DNA of 64,000 nucleotides, from the NCBI RefSeq assembly GCF_013416325.1, contig NZ_JACCGK010000010.1:150893-214892 (forward strand), written 5' to 3'. Of the stretch, positions 51,596 through 59,033 are shown piece by piece. How positions within the stretch are numbered: the stretch's first letter is position 1; each line of letters begins with the position of its first letter. Made by a program: the position numbers and the translations under genes. The DNA comes from Vreelandella sedimenti. Lineage in GTDB: Bacteria > Pseudomonadota > Gammaproteobacteria > Pseudomonadales > Halomonadaceae. Under the pieces are notes generated by a model, which was not told where the DNA came from, ran no database searches, and was given only the letters and a program-made list of their open reading frames with translations.

Positions 51596-52186
51596 ATGAC
51601 TAAACTGACTAACACTTCTGACGAAATCATCCGCTGCGCGCGCACCTTGATCATTGCGGGCGGATATAACGGTTTCAGTTATGCTGATATTGCCGACGTT
51701 GTCGGTATTCGAAAGGCAAGCATTCACCATCACTTTCCCAGCAAAGTCGATTTAGTCCGAACGCTATTGCAGCTTTATCGTGAAGAGGCGAAAGCGGGAT
51801 TGGCTACAGTAAAAAGCTATAATACCGACCCAGCAGACCAACTGCGCGCCTATATCAACTACTGGACGGCGTGTATTGGCGATCCCACGAGCAGCTTTTG
51901 TGTGTGCGCATTACTCGCGAGCCAAATCCCGGTGTTACCTCCAGAGATTGTGGTTGAGGTGAGGGCTCATTTCCGAACGCTATCGACGTGGCTGGCCTCT
52001 GTAATAGAGGAAGGGGCGACGCAAAATGCCTTTTCACTTACCGGGACCGCGCAATCTGAAGCGGAAAGCTTCATGGCGGCCGTGCATGGCGCCATGCTGT
52101 CGGCAAGAGTCTACGGCGACGAAAAAGTATTTAGCGTTGTTACCGAACCCTTAATCGAACGACTTATCAATGATCAGGGTAAGTAA
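51596..52186 (+). CDS. TetR-family regulator of the four-operator cluster
   Basis: A 196-residue TetR protein: SDEIIRCARTLIIAGGYNGF, SYADIADVVGIRKASIHHHF, PSKVDLVRTLL in the DNA-binding part, then a ligand domain with several cysteines (FCVCALLASQIPVLPPEIVV). The ATG lies six bases after operator O1 with no SD sequence, suggesting a leaderless transcript. Its own promoter and three more nearby sites carry the same 16-bp core, so this protein is the likely master of the cluster to 54.2 kb. Confidence 0.9.
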   Translation: MTKLTNTSDEIIRCARTLIIAGGYNGFSYADIADVVGIRKASIHHHFPSKVDLVRTLLQLYREEAKAGLATVKSYNTDPADQLRAYINYWTACIGDPTSSFCVCALLASQIPVLPPEIVVEVRAHFRTLSTWLASVIEEGATQNAFSLTGTAQSEAESFMAAVHGAMLSARVYGDEKVFSVVTEPLIERLINDQGK

Positions 52187-52213
52187 AAAGGCAGTTTTCA
52201 TTTATCGACACAG

Positions 52214-52229
52214 CCTACCTTCTAGTAGG
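52214..52229. promoter_or_regulatory. operator O2
   Basis: CCTACCTTCTAGTAGG is the reverse complement of the O1 core CCTACTAGAAGGTAGG, placed 28 bases after the TetR stop. Confidence 0.8.
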
Positions 52230-52304
52230 TAAATATCACTAACCACACTCCGATGGGTTCTCCCAATATATCGCATCCAGGGAACCTTCAATTCGTCCCT
52301 TAAC

Positions 52305-52320
52305 CCTACCTTCTAGTAGG
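52305..52320. promoter_or_regulatory. operator O3
   Basis: A second exact CCTACCTTCTAGTAGG, six bases before an ATG (52327). Its last bases (AGGAAG across 52318-52323) could also act as ribosome site. O2 and O3 are 91 bases apart and are the main content of the 331 bases 52187-52517, besides the short frame at 52327. Confidence 0.8.
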
Positions 52321-52326
52321 AAGCTA

Positions 52327-52443
52327 ATGAGAAAAATATGCGAAGAATTCTATCCGAATCATTCTCGGCGCCACTTTGGGGATGCGCTAGAGAGGAGGAT
52401 CGACGGAAGCGGCCGCTATGACGAAATGAACAGCGTGGACTAG
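52327..52443 (+). CDS. possible 38-residue peptide gene
   Basis: A 38-codon frame (start MRKICEEFYPNHSRRHFGDA, end GRYDEMNSVD) begins six bases after operator O3 with an AGGAAG ribosome-site-like element overlapping that operator. The product is hydrophilic and charged, with no family I recognise. It may be a real small gene or the remnant of a deleted one; the evidence is only position and the SD. Confidence 0.3.
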   Translation: MRKICEEFYPNHSRRHFGDALERRIDGSGRYDEMNSVD

Positions 52444-52517
52444 ATGGTATGGCACTTCGCTTCGTTGAGGCTATGGGTACACCACGAACGAGCCATTAAT
52501 TTAGCAATAGGAGCGAG

Positions 52518-52676
52518 ATGACGATTATGACTGGATATAACGATACGACTTTCCTCTTGCCAGCAAAGGAAATGCCGTACGGCAGCGGCTTAAGCCTGCC
52601 CCTCGCGGTAGCTACCTTGCTGCTTTCCGTTTTGCTAGCAGCATGTCTCATCAGTGCCAGGAGGTGGATCGCATGA
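52518..52676 (+). CDS. small single-pass membrane protein
   Basis: A 52-residue protein with a polar N-terminus (MTIMTGYNDTTFLLPAKE), one helix of about 20 residues (LPLAVATLLLSVLLAACLIS) and a basic end (ARRWIA), so an N-out/C-in topology is likely by the positive-inside rule. AGGAGCG precedes ATG 52518. Its stop overlaps the next start (ATGA), which argues that both are really translated. No known family. Confidence 0.55.
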   Translation: MTIMTGYNDTTFLLPAKEMPYGSGLSLPLAVATLLLSVLLAACLISARRWIA

Positions 52677-53545
52677 TGTACCCAATTAGCAGCTCACCCG
52701 CAGCTACAATGAGAACTTCCCACACGGGGACAACAAGAACCAGCGCCCATGGGCAAAGAGGGGTTAAAATATCAGAGGAGCCGTTCTTCCCCCTGCTGAC
52801 TGCGCAGATAAAACACCAAGATGCTCTTAAGTCCGTGGATTCCTCCGACTCCGTGTCGCAGCCCGCCGCACTATCGGAGTTGGCTGCGTTTCAAGAGACT
52901 GATAGCACACAGGAACGCATCGACAAAATCCCCCCCTCAGCGGAAAGTGGACAGTTTCTCGCCTTCCTGAACGAGCAGATAAAACACCAGCAGCTTCTTG
53001 AATCAAAAGGAACCTTCGACTCAGTGTCGCAACTGGTCACCCTCTCGAGGTTGTCTATATATCACGATACGGGCAGAGCGCCGAGACAGTGCCATTCCCA
53101 TCCAGGCAGCGGCATCTTTGATGCCAGTTGGCTCAATTGCGACACTATTGCGCTTCAGGCCACCACACCACCTCTAGAGGAAAGATATGCTGAGCAGTTT
53201 CTGAAGGGCGGCAAATGGGATGCTGACGTTGTTTTCCTAGCGGCTGAAAAAACCGACCTACATACGCCCCCTCTTCGGGCACCTGCAGCACTCGATCAAG
53301 CACTCGCTTGGGAAGCCTTCATGGATGACGTTTATTATCCTGACCCGGTGAGTATCTCTATAAATTTGAGCCACGCCTGGGCCCTTGGCGTGTGGGTTCC
53401 GTTCTACAACCCTGCCCTACCCAAACGAACAGGCGCCAAATCGAGACGCCGGTCATCGGCTTCCCGCCTAACTGAGCATTGGATATCAAGTAGACACAAC
53501 AGCCTGGAGCAAGACGTGCTGCCTGCTGGGCTTGCTGCTCAATGA
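52673..53545 (+). CDS. unknown protein with an internal duplicated motif
   Basis: A 290-residue protein, mostly hydrophilic. Two copies of a 40-residue unit are visible: FFPLLTAQIKHQDALKS..DSVSQPAALSELAAF (residues about 39-76) and FLAFLNEQIKHQQLLES..DSVSQLVTLSRLSIY (about 92-129); the shared pattern is Q-I-K-H-Q-x-x-L-x-S, then D-S-V-S-Q-x-x-x-L-S-x-L. A central part has aromatic and acidic stretches (WEAFMDDVYYPDPVSISINL) and the tail is basic (RTGAKSRRRSSASR). ATG 52673 overlaps the stop of the small membrane protein gene. I recognise no family; the preceding membrane peptide and TetR operators hint at a joint function. Confidence 0.55.
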   Translation: MMYPISSSPAATMRTSHTGTTRTSAHGQRGVKISEEPFFPLLTAQIKHQDALKSVDSSDSVSQPAALSELAAFQETDSTQERIDKIPPSAESGQFLAFLNEQIKHQQLLESKGTFDSVSQLVTLSRLSIYHDTGRAPRQCHSHPGSGIFDASWLNCDTIALQATTPPLEERYAEQFLKGGKWDADVVFLAAEKTDLHTPPLRAPAALDQALAWEAFMDDVYYPDPVSISINLSHAWALGVWVPFYNPALPKRTGAKSRRRSSASRLTEHWISSRHNSLEQDVLPAGLAAQ

Positions 53546-53654
53546 AATAAATAAGATGGCTAACAGCACCTTCTCCTAAAACAGAAACACGCACTACCTT
53601 GCAGCAAAGCTGCGCCTTACTAACTACCTGCTACACACTATCCACTACACGCTA

Positions 53655-53670
53655 CCTACTAGAAGATAGG
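53655..53670. promoter_or_regulatory. operator O4
   Basis: CCTACTAGAAGATAGG differs from the O1 core at one base and is extended by symmetric TA ends (53653-53672). It is 34-53 bases before the ATG of the membrane protein at 53706, a position fit for repression. Confidence 0.8.
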
Positions 53671-53705
53671 TACAGAGTTTTTCAAATTATCATAAGGAAC
53701 CCTAT

Positions 53706-54200
53706 ATGGACATTTCACCTCTTGGTTGGTTACACACTGTGGGAAGCCTTCCGGCCATTCCTCTTGCTATCTATATGCTTGTTAAACATGGTCGAGTTGC
53801 CCCCAACACCATGGCAGGTCGCGCTTATTTCTGGTTCATGTTGCTAGGCGCGCTCACGGTCTATCCAATTGCGCATCAGTCCATAAGCTCAATCGTTGCC
53901 ACCATCACGCTCGGAGTGGTTTTGTTGGGATATGGTATCGCCAAGTGGCCCATAACGAAGCGATTCGGCAAATATGTCGAAACTGTTTTACTGAGCATCA
54001 GCATCTTCATGTTAATGGTTCCCACCGTCAGTGAAAGTTTGAGGCGGCTACCTGTCGGAGATCCACTGGTGACTAATCTGGATGACCCGTTATTGCTCGG
54101 CGTACAAAGTGTACTGTTGATTGCCCTAATTCTTGGTATTCCGTTGCAGCTACGGGCGCTCTACAAGCAACGAGCGCTTCAAAATAGGCTGAACAACTGA
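53706..54200 (+). CDS. four- to five-helix membrane protein (DUF2306-like)
   Basis: A 164-residue protein with helices near residues 6-24 (LGWLHTVGSLPAIPLAIYML), 40-58 (RAYFWFMLLGALTVYPIAHQ), 62-78, 94-110 (TVLLSISIFMLMVPTVSESL) and 130-147 (LLLGVQSVLLIALILGIPLQ). The G-W-x-H-T-x-x-x-x-x-x-I-P start and H near the end of helix 2 faintly resemble DUF2306 membrane proteins, but the match is loose. TetR operator O4 lies directly upstream, so it is the clearest regulated target of the TetR at 51596. Confidence 0.7.
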   Translation: MDISPLGWLHTVGSLPAIPLAIYMLVKHGRVAPNTMAGRAYFWFMLLGALTVYPIAHQSISSIVATITLGVVLLGYGIAKWPITKRFGKYVETVLLSISIFMLMVPTVSESLRRLPVGDPLVTNLDDPLLLGVQSVLLIALILGIPLQLRALYKQRALQNRLNN

Positions 54201-54234
54201 GGTAAATAAGTTCTAAGTTTCGTGGTTACCGACC

Positions 54235-54260
54235 CCTCGCCTGTATCGCTCAAGGCGAGG
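54235..54260. terminator. weak hairpin between convergent genes
   Basis: CCTCGCCT (54235-54242) pairs with AGGCGAGG (54253-54260) over a 10-base loop. There is no T-tract, so it is at best a weak or rho-dependent terminator for the membrane-protein gene. Confidence 0.4.
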
Positions 54261-54347
54261 TCTCGATAAGTGTCCTGCCAAGGGCCCCACCTCAAAGATA
54301 CTCTTTAGGCCCGTCGCCCCTTTCCACCCTGCTTTGGAGAGGGTTAC

Positions 54348-54848
54348 CTAATCTGGCGATGGGCCTCTTTCCAGGAAGGTTGAAAGCGCAATGTAGCTGC
54401 GGACAGACCTGACGCCTTCAAGGCTCTGAATCTCCATCAGGAAGTCTTCGAGAGATTCGGTGTTAGCCGCGCGTACTTTAATGAGCACACAGCCATCTCC
54501 TGCCACGGTGTGCAGCTCTTCTACTTCGGGCCTGCCAGCAAAAGCCAGTAGTTTGCGCGTGGCGCTGTAGCTACTGGTATCAATCAGCAGGAAGGTCAGC
54601 AGCGTCCGACCAAGCTTGCAGCCGTCAAGTATGGCGACGGTGCCCTTGATGACCCCATCGCGCTTTAGCCTTTTTACGCGGTCATGCACAGCGGGGGCGG
54701 ATAGATGCACAATCTTGCTGAGTTCAGCGTAGCTACGCGACGCATCTTCGGCGAGAGCGCCTAATATTTTTCGGTCAATTGAATCAAGTTCAGCCGGATG
54801 ATGCTTTATCTGCCGAATAGCATCTGTTTCTTTATCTGACGGCACCAT
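54348..54848 (-). CDS. Lrp/AsnC-family regulator
   Basis: A 166-residue regulator: helix-turn-helix SIDRKILGALAEDASRSYAE, LSKIVHLSAPAVHDRVKRLK, and the C-terminal RAM ligand-binding domain (VEELHTVAGDGCVLIKVRAA, NTESLEDFLMEIQSLEGVRS). ATG 54848 fits the family start; the open frame extends far upstream through the divergent promoter and is spurious. It lies 88 bases from the divergent MFS exporter gene, so it likely controls amino-acid export. Confidence 0.92.
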   Translation of the reverse strand: MVPSDKETDAIRQIKHHPAELDSIDRKILGALAEDASRSYAELSKIVHLSAPAVHDRVKRLKRDGVIKGTVAILDGCKLGRTLLTFLLIDTSSYSATRKLLAFAGRPEVEELHTVAGDGCVLIKVRAANTESLEDFLMEIQSLEGVRSVRSYIALSTFLERGPSPD

Positions 54849-54936
54849 TATCGTTTTACCTCCGAATATTATTTTCAATAAAATAAATATAACCGAACCA
54901 CATTCGATTGAAAATATCATATACGGAGACACTATT

Positions 54937-56109
54937 ATGCCATTAGCACTTTTCGCGTTGGCGATTGGCGCATTCGGTATCGGACTGACTGAATTCGTTG
55001 TCGCTGGCATCCTTCCCCAAATCGCCAGGGATTTCGGCGTCGATATACCCACGTCAGGTTTAATGGCCACCACCTACGCGTTAGGCGTGTTCGTGGGCGC
55101 GCCCATCCTGACGATTCTAGGCGCCAAGGTGCCACGTAAAACGATGCTAATCAGCCTCGCCCTCATCTTCACGCTAGGCAACGTGATCACGGCAGTGGCG
55201 CCGACGCTCCCTATCGCGCTGGCGGGCCGTATTTTAACGGCATTCAACCACGGTACTTTCTTCGGTATTGGCTCCATCATCGCCGCCTCTCTGGTAGCGA
55301 AAGACCGTCAAGCAAGTGCCATCGCCTTCATGTTCTCCGGGCTAACGATGGCAAACCTGTTTGGTGTACCTGCTGGCACCTGGCTCGCGCAAGTCTACAG
55401 CTGGCGGCTAGTGTTCTGGTTGATCGCCGGGATCGGTCTTATCACCGTCATCAGCGTCGCGCTGCTAGTACCCTCAATCAAAGCGGGCAAGGCCATCGCC
55501 TTGAAGAGTGAACTACGTGCCTTCGTAGACCCACAGGTTCTGCTCGCCATGGGCATCACTGTCTTCGGCCCTGCCGCCTTCTTTACCTCTATTACCTATA
55601 TCGCCCCGATGATGGTCGAAGAGGCAGGGTTTTCCGACACCGGTGTGGCAAAACTGATGGTTCTGTTCGGGCTGGGTCTGGCGGTTGGCAACTGGATAGG
55701 TGGTCGCTTTGCTGACCGTTCACTTTTCGGAACGCTGTTTGTGACCCTTGCCGCGCAGGCTGCGGTACTTTTCGTCTTCTGGCTCGGCGTTGGGAACAGC
55801 GTTGTGGCTTCGGCCTCGGTCTTCCTTATGGCCGCCTTTGGCTTCGCCACCGTCTCCCCGATCCAGAAACTGGTGATGGACCGTGCCAGCCAAGCAGGAG
55901 CGCCCACCATGGCAGCGTCGGTGAACATCGGTATGTTCAACCTGGGTAATGCTATCGGCGCATGGGTGGGTGGCGCGACGATTGCCGCCGGGTTCGGTTT
56001 GGCCTCTCCAAACTGGGCGGGCGCCATCCTTTCGCTGATCGCTTTAGGCTTGGCCGTCATTGCCTGGGCGAGCGCCGGTCAGCAATATTCAGCGGCGCTG
56101 GCAAAGTAA
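54937..56109 (+). CDS. MFS transporter (DHA1, AraJ/YdhP-like)
   Basis: A 390-residue 12-helix exporter: ALFALAIGAFGIGLTEFVVA with the GxGxTEFV start of AraJ/YdhP-type proteins, then DFGVDIPTSGLMATTYALGV, motif A around GAKVPRKTMLISLALIFTLG, and NPNWAGAI-like C-terminal helices. It is divergent from an Lrp regulator and followed by a strong terminator. Substrates of this branch include sugars, drugs and amino-acid derivatives; none can be assigned here. Confidence 0.9.
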   Translation: MPLALFALAIGAFGIGLTEFVVAGILPQIARDFGVDIPTSGLMATTYALGVFVGAPILTILGAKVPRKTMLISLALIFTLGNVITAVAPTLPIALAGRILTAFNHGTFFGIGSIIAASLVAKDRQASAIAFMFSGLTMANLFGVPAGTWLAQVYSWRLVFWLIAGIGLITVISVALLVPSIKAGKAIALKSELRAFVDPQVLLAMGITVFGPAAFFTSITYIAPMMVEEAGFSDTGVAKLMVLFGLGLAVGNWIGGRFADRSLFGTLFVTLAAQAAVLFVFWLGVGNSVVASASVFLMAAFGFATVSPIQKLVMDRASQAGAPTMAASVNIGMFNLGNAIGAWVGGATIAAGFGLASPNWAGAILSLIALGLAVIAWASAGQQYSAALAK

Positions 56110-56142
56110 GGTCACGGGAAATACCGTCACCCTATCTCACAA

Positions 56143-56169
56143 AAATGCCCGCCTTTATGGCGGGCATTT
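56143..56169 (+). terminator. rho-independent terminator after the MFS gene
   Basis: AAATGCCCGCC (56143-56153) pairs perfectly with GGCGGGCATTT (56159-56169), 5-base loop; it separates the MFS gene from the convergent DUF808 gene. Confidence 0.9.
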
Positions 56170-56200
56170 AGATGCCTGATACTTACTTCGCGGCGCGCAC

Positions 56201-57151
56201 CTACTCGGCATGCGCCTTCTTACCGGGAAGTAGGTGCATCACACCCACCACCACTGAGCCCACCAAAAAACCAATCACCGCTGAGCACATCGTATTAAAG
56301 CTCCAGCCCAGCGTGCCGCCCAAGGCACCGGTTGCCTCGCTAATGCCTAGCTCAATATGGTGTACCCACTCATAGGGCGCGTTGAACCAACCCGTACCGT
56401 CGGCACCCAGATTGGCCATCAGGATATGCCCACCCACCCAGAGCATGGCGACGGTTCCCACGACCGAGATGGTCGCTAGCACCTTGGGCATAGCAGTCAC
56501 CAAACCACGGCCCAGGGTCTGCACTCCCGAACTATCCCGCTGGGCAAGCTTCAGGCCGATATCATCCATCCTGATCAACAGCGCCACTACCCCATACACC
56601 AGAAGTGTGATGAAAAACGCGACCACCACCAGGCTCATCATCTGCGACCAGAACCCTTGATGGGAAACGGTTGAAAGCGCGATCACCATGATTTCAGCGG
56701 ACAGAATGAGGTCGGTTCGAATGGCACCACTCACGATCTTTTTCTCGGCCTCCGGCCCCTTCTCTACCGCTGGCTTGTCGTCGTCATGCTTGCCAGAAAG
56801 CTTGTGCCAGACCTTCTCCGCACCTTCAAAGGCCAAGTAGGTGCCGCCCACCATCAGGATGATCGGCAACAGAGCGGGCAAAAAGTGATTCAGCAGCAGC
56901 GCCACCGGCAGGATAAACATCAGCTTGTTGCGAATCGACCCCAGCGCGATCTTCTTCACAAGCGACAGTTCACGCTCCGCTGCCACTCCCTGCAAATATT
57001 GCGGCGTCACCGCCGTATCATCCACCACCACCCCGGCCGCCTTCGCCGTCGCACGACCAGCGGCGGCACTCACATCGTCCAGTGAGGCTGCGGTCAACTT
57101 CGCCAATGCAGCAATGTCGTCCAGTAATCCTATCAAGCCGCCTATGGCCAT
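56201..57151 (-). CDS. DUF808 (YedI-like) inner-membrane protein, copy 1
   Basis: A 316-residue membrane protein: IGGLIGLLDDIAALAKLTAA with the LLDDIA-x-L-x-K signature of the family, then KLMFILPVALLLNHFLPALL, the EKVWHK and EAEKKIVSGAIRTDLILSAE blocks, and five to six further helices to the C-terminus. ATG 57151 matches the family start. A near-identical second copy in the same orientation begins beyond the right edge (63366-64000), making a direct repeat about 7 kb apart. Function unknown. Confidence 0.93.
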   Translation of the reverse strand: MAIGGLIGLLDDIAALAKLTAASLDDVSAAAGRATAKAAGVVVDDTAVTPQYLQGVAAERELSLVKKIALGSIRNKLMFILPVALLLNHFLPALLPIILMVGGTYLAFEGAEKVWHKLSGKHDDDKPAVEKGPEAEKKIVSGAIRTDLILSAEIMVIALSTVSHQGFWSQMMSLVVVAFFITLLVYGVVALLIRMDDIGLKLAQRDSSGVQTLGRGLVTAMPKVLATISVVGTVAMLWVGGHILMANLGADGTGWFNAPYEWVHHIELGISEATGALGGTLGWSFNTMCSAVIGFLVGSVVVGVMHLLPGKKAHAE

Positions 57152-57232
57152 GGATGCTTCCTCCGTGAATAACAGTTGCAGATAGTAACGCACATAGCGG
57201 CTGAGTTACCTGCAAATGGATTTTAGACACTG

Positions 57233-57316
57233 CTTAAACACCTCGCTCAAGGGGCTGAACAAGTGAGAACCTGGGATTTCGTGGACGATTTTTCGATGGA
57301 CGCCTTAATCGGATAG
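57233..57316 (+). pseudogene. partial duplicate of the parD 3' end
   Basis: The frame ending at TAG 57314-57316 reads HLAQGAEQVRTWDFVDDFSM followed by DALIG. The complete parD 280 bases downstream has HLAQGAEQASAGEFVDDFSM followed by DALINDL. Only the C-terminal coding part is present, with no start, so it is the scar of a duplicated or deleted toxin-antitoxin copy. The remaining 57317-57423 stretch carries the promoter region of parD. Confidence 0.85.
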
Positions 57317-57423
57317 AGAATTGTGACTACACAGAAAGGACAGTCACTTGGGCTGCCCTCTTGTCATTCTTGCCAGCCATACCTATATTCATATTTGTTA
57401 CTTTTGAATATAGGAAGCACATC

Positions 57424-57672
57424 ATGGCAACGACCAGTCTTAGCCTAGGGGAGCACTGGGAAGTCTTTATCAGAAACGAAGTCGCCAGCGGCCGCTACGG
57501 CTCCGCAAGTGAGGTTGTGTGTGATGCGCTACGCTCCATGGAGGAACGCAAAAGTAAACTTGAGGCGCTACGTACGCATCTAGCACAAGGCGCCGAGCAA
57601 GCTAGCGCCGGTGAATTCGTGGACGATTTCTCGATGGATGCATTAATCAACGATTTGGATAGTGAAACGTAA
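57424..57672 (+). CDS. parD: ParD-type antitoxin
   Basis: An 82-residue ribbon-helix-helix antitoxin: TTSLSLGEHWEVFIRNEVAS, GRYGSASEVVCDALRSMEER in the DNA-binding half, and an acidic tail (EFVDDFSMDALINDLDSE) that wraps the toxin. ATG 57424 has AGGAAG upstream. Its stop overlaps the parE ATG (TAATG). It neutralises the gyrase-targeting ParE toxin and represses the operon; here the toxin is broken, so only repression or cross-neutralisation may remain. Confidence 0.92.
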   Translation: MATTSLSLGEHWEVFIRNEVASGRYGSASEVVCDALRSMEERKSKLEALRTHLAQGAEQASAGEFVDDFSMDALINDLDSET

Positions 57673-57969
57673 TGCCCAGGTTCCGTATCACACCGAGAGA
57701 GAGACGATTTAAAGGATATCGGTCGCTATACGGAATGGCAGTGGGGCAAGAACCAACGGAATACCTACCTAAGGGATTTTGAAAAACGATTTCACTGGCT
57801 CGCAGAAAATCCTCTGCTAGGAAAACATCGCTCGGATATCAGCAAGGGTTATTACAGCTACCCCCAGGGCCAGCACGTTATCTTTTACCTGATTGGCCAA
57901 GGGTGCATTGAGATAATCGGCATTCCTCATAAAGAGATGGATATCGTCTCTTATTTTTTGCCTGATTGA
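57672..57969 (+). pseudogene. parE: ParE-type toxin, frameshifted in a (GA)5 tract
   Basis: From ATG 57672 the frame reads MPRFRITPRERR and ends at TGA 57780-57782 after 36 codons. Shifting at the GA tract (57695-57704) restores a full ParE of about 99 residues: DDLKDIGRYTEWQWGKNQRN, then FEKRFHWLAENPLLGKHRSD, and QGQHVIFYLIGQGCIEIIGI, ending at 57967-57969. One more GA (six instead of five) gives ITPRERDDLKDIGRY, exactly the family pattern. So the toxin is off in this sequence, by dinucleotide slippage, by decay, or by a base-calling error. Confidence 0.9.
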
Positions 57970-57972
57970 TCA

Positions 57973-58875
57973 TCAACACTCCCTCAAGAACTGCTTACCC
58001 ACGGGATTAAGCGGCTGTCGTTTAGGCCAAAAGGCAATCAGGTTCCGATCGCGCCTTGGTGATAGCGGCCGCGTCACTACGTTAGCCGTTGGCTTATTGC
58101 TTAACGCCAAGGTAGGAACCAAGCTTACACCGACATCTCCAGCGACCATCTGTAATAACGTTTGCGTATCGCGTACCCACAAATCCACCTGGAAGGTATC
58201 AACCTCCTCCAACGAGTGGGCAAATATCTGCTGTATAAGTGCTTCACAACCGCCTGATGACATTATAAGGGGATGCTCCGCTAGTTCCGCCACCGTCATA
58301 TTGTCTTGTTTGCTGAGCTGGTGGTTTACGGGCAGCACGGCCACAATCTCATCCTTTTTTAATAGCTGCCAATCGAAGTGCTCACGCCAGTAGGTGAGAT
58401 TAAGCTGCGTGACATCTGTTGTGACACCCATGTTGATCACACCGCTTTCCACCCACTCCTTTATCTCTTCTTCCATGCCTTCCAGTACAAGGCTAATGGC
58501 TTCTGGGTAGCGGCTCGTAAAGCTCGCAAGCAGGGGCGACAACCAACCAGATAATGCGCTAGGAATAACGCCTATTTTCAACGTTTCATCTACTTCATTA
58601 TGGAACTGGGCCACTTGCTGGCTCAATATCTGAAGCTCTCCCACAACCTTCTTGGCGCTAGTAAGCACTAACTCGCCGAGTGCGGTAGGTACTAGCCCTT
58701 CTGGGCTTTTTATGATCAGCGAACCACCCACCAGTTTCTCAAGTGCCTGCATGGAATGGCTCACGCCCGACTGGCTAACACCAAGTCGCGCCGCCGCACG
58801 GGTATAGGATTGCTCTTCAGCTACCGCAAGCAGCACACGCAGTTGGGCAATAGAGATATCCGAACCTTTGATCAT
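57973..58875 (-). CDS. LysR-family regulator of the AT-rich cassette
   Basis: A 300-residue LysR protein: helix-turn-helix AQLRVLLAVAEEQSYTRAAA, RLGVSQSGVSHSMQALEKLV, and an effector domain from ETLKIGVIPSALSGWLSPLL. ATG 58875 is used (a TTG lies one codon earlier). It is divergent from the M20-M24-BCCT operon and ends four bases past the broken parE gene. It should control the cassette in response to its substrate. Confidence 0.9.
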   Translation of the reverse strand: MIKGSDISIAQLRVLLAVAEEQSYTRAAARLGVSQSGVSHSMQALEKLVGGSLIIKSPEGLVPTALGELVLTSAKKVVGELQILSQQVAQFHNEVDETLKIGVIPSALSGWLSPLLASFTSRYPEAISLVLEGMEEEIKEWVESGVINMGVTTDVTQLNLTYWREHFDWQLLKKDEIVAVLPVNHQLSKQDNMTVAELAEHPLIMSSGGCEALIQQIFAHSLEEVDTFQVDLWVRDTQTLLQMVAGDVGVSLVPTLALSNKPTANVVTRPLSPRRDRNLIAFWPKRQPLNPVGKQFLREC

Positions 58876-58883
58876 CAAATTAC

Positions 58884-58900
58884 CTCATGAACCATATGAG
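58884..58900. promoter_or_regulatory. short dyad in the LysR/cassette spacer
   Basis: CTCAT (58884-58888) and ATGAG (58896-58900) are inverted with seven bases between, 9-25 bases before the LysR ATG and about 134 before the M20 gene. A LysR autoregulatory site is possible; arms are short. Confidence 0.35.
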
Positions 58901-59033
58901 TCAGATAGATTTTACGTCGATGCTATTTAAAAATACTCTAAAAAAAAGCTTCTATCATTAAAAAAAAACGATCAAAGTTAGCAGGAAAACAATCAAATCC
59001 CTACATATCAAACATTGAAGGTTAAGAATAAGC

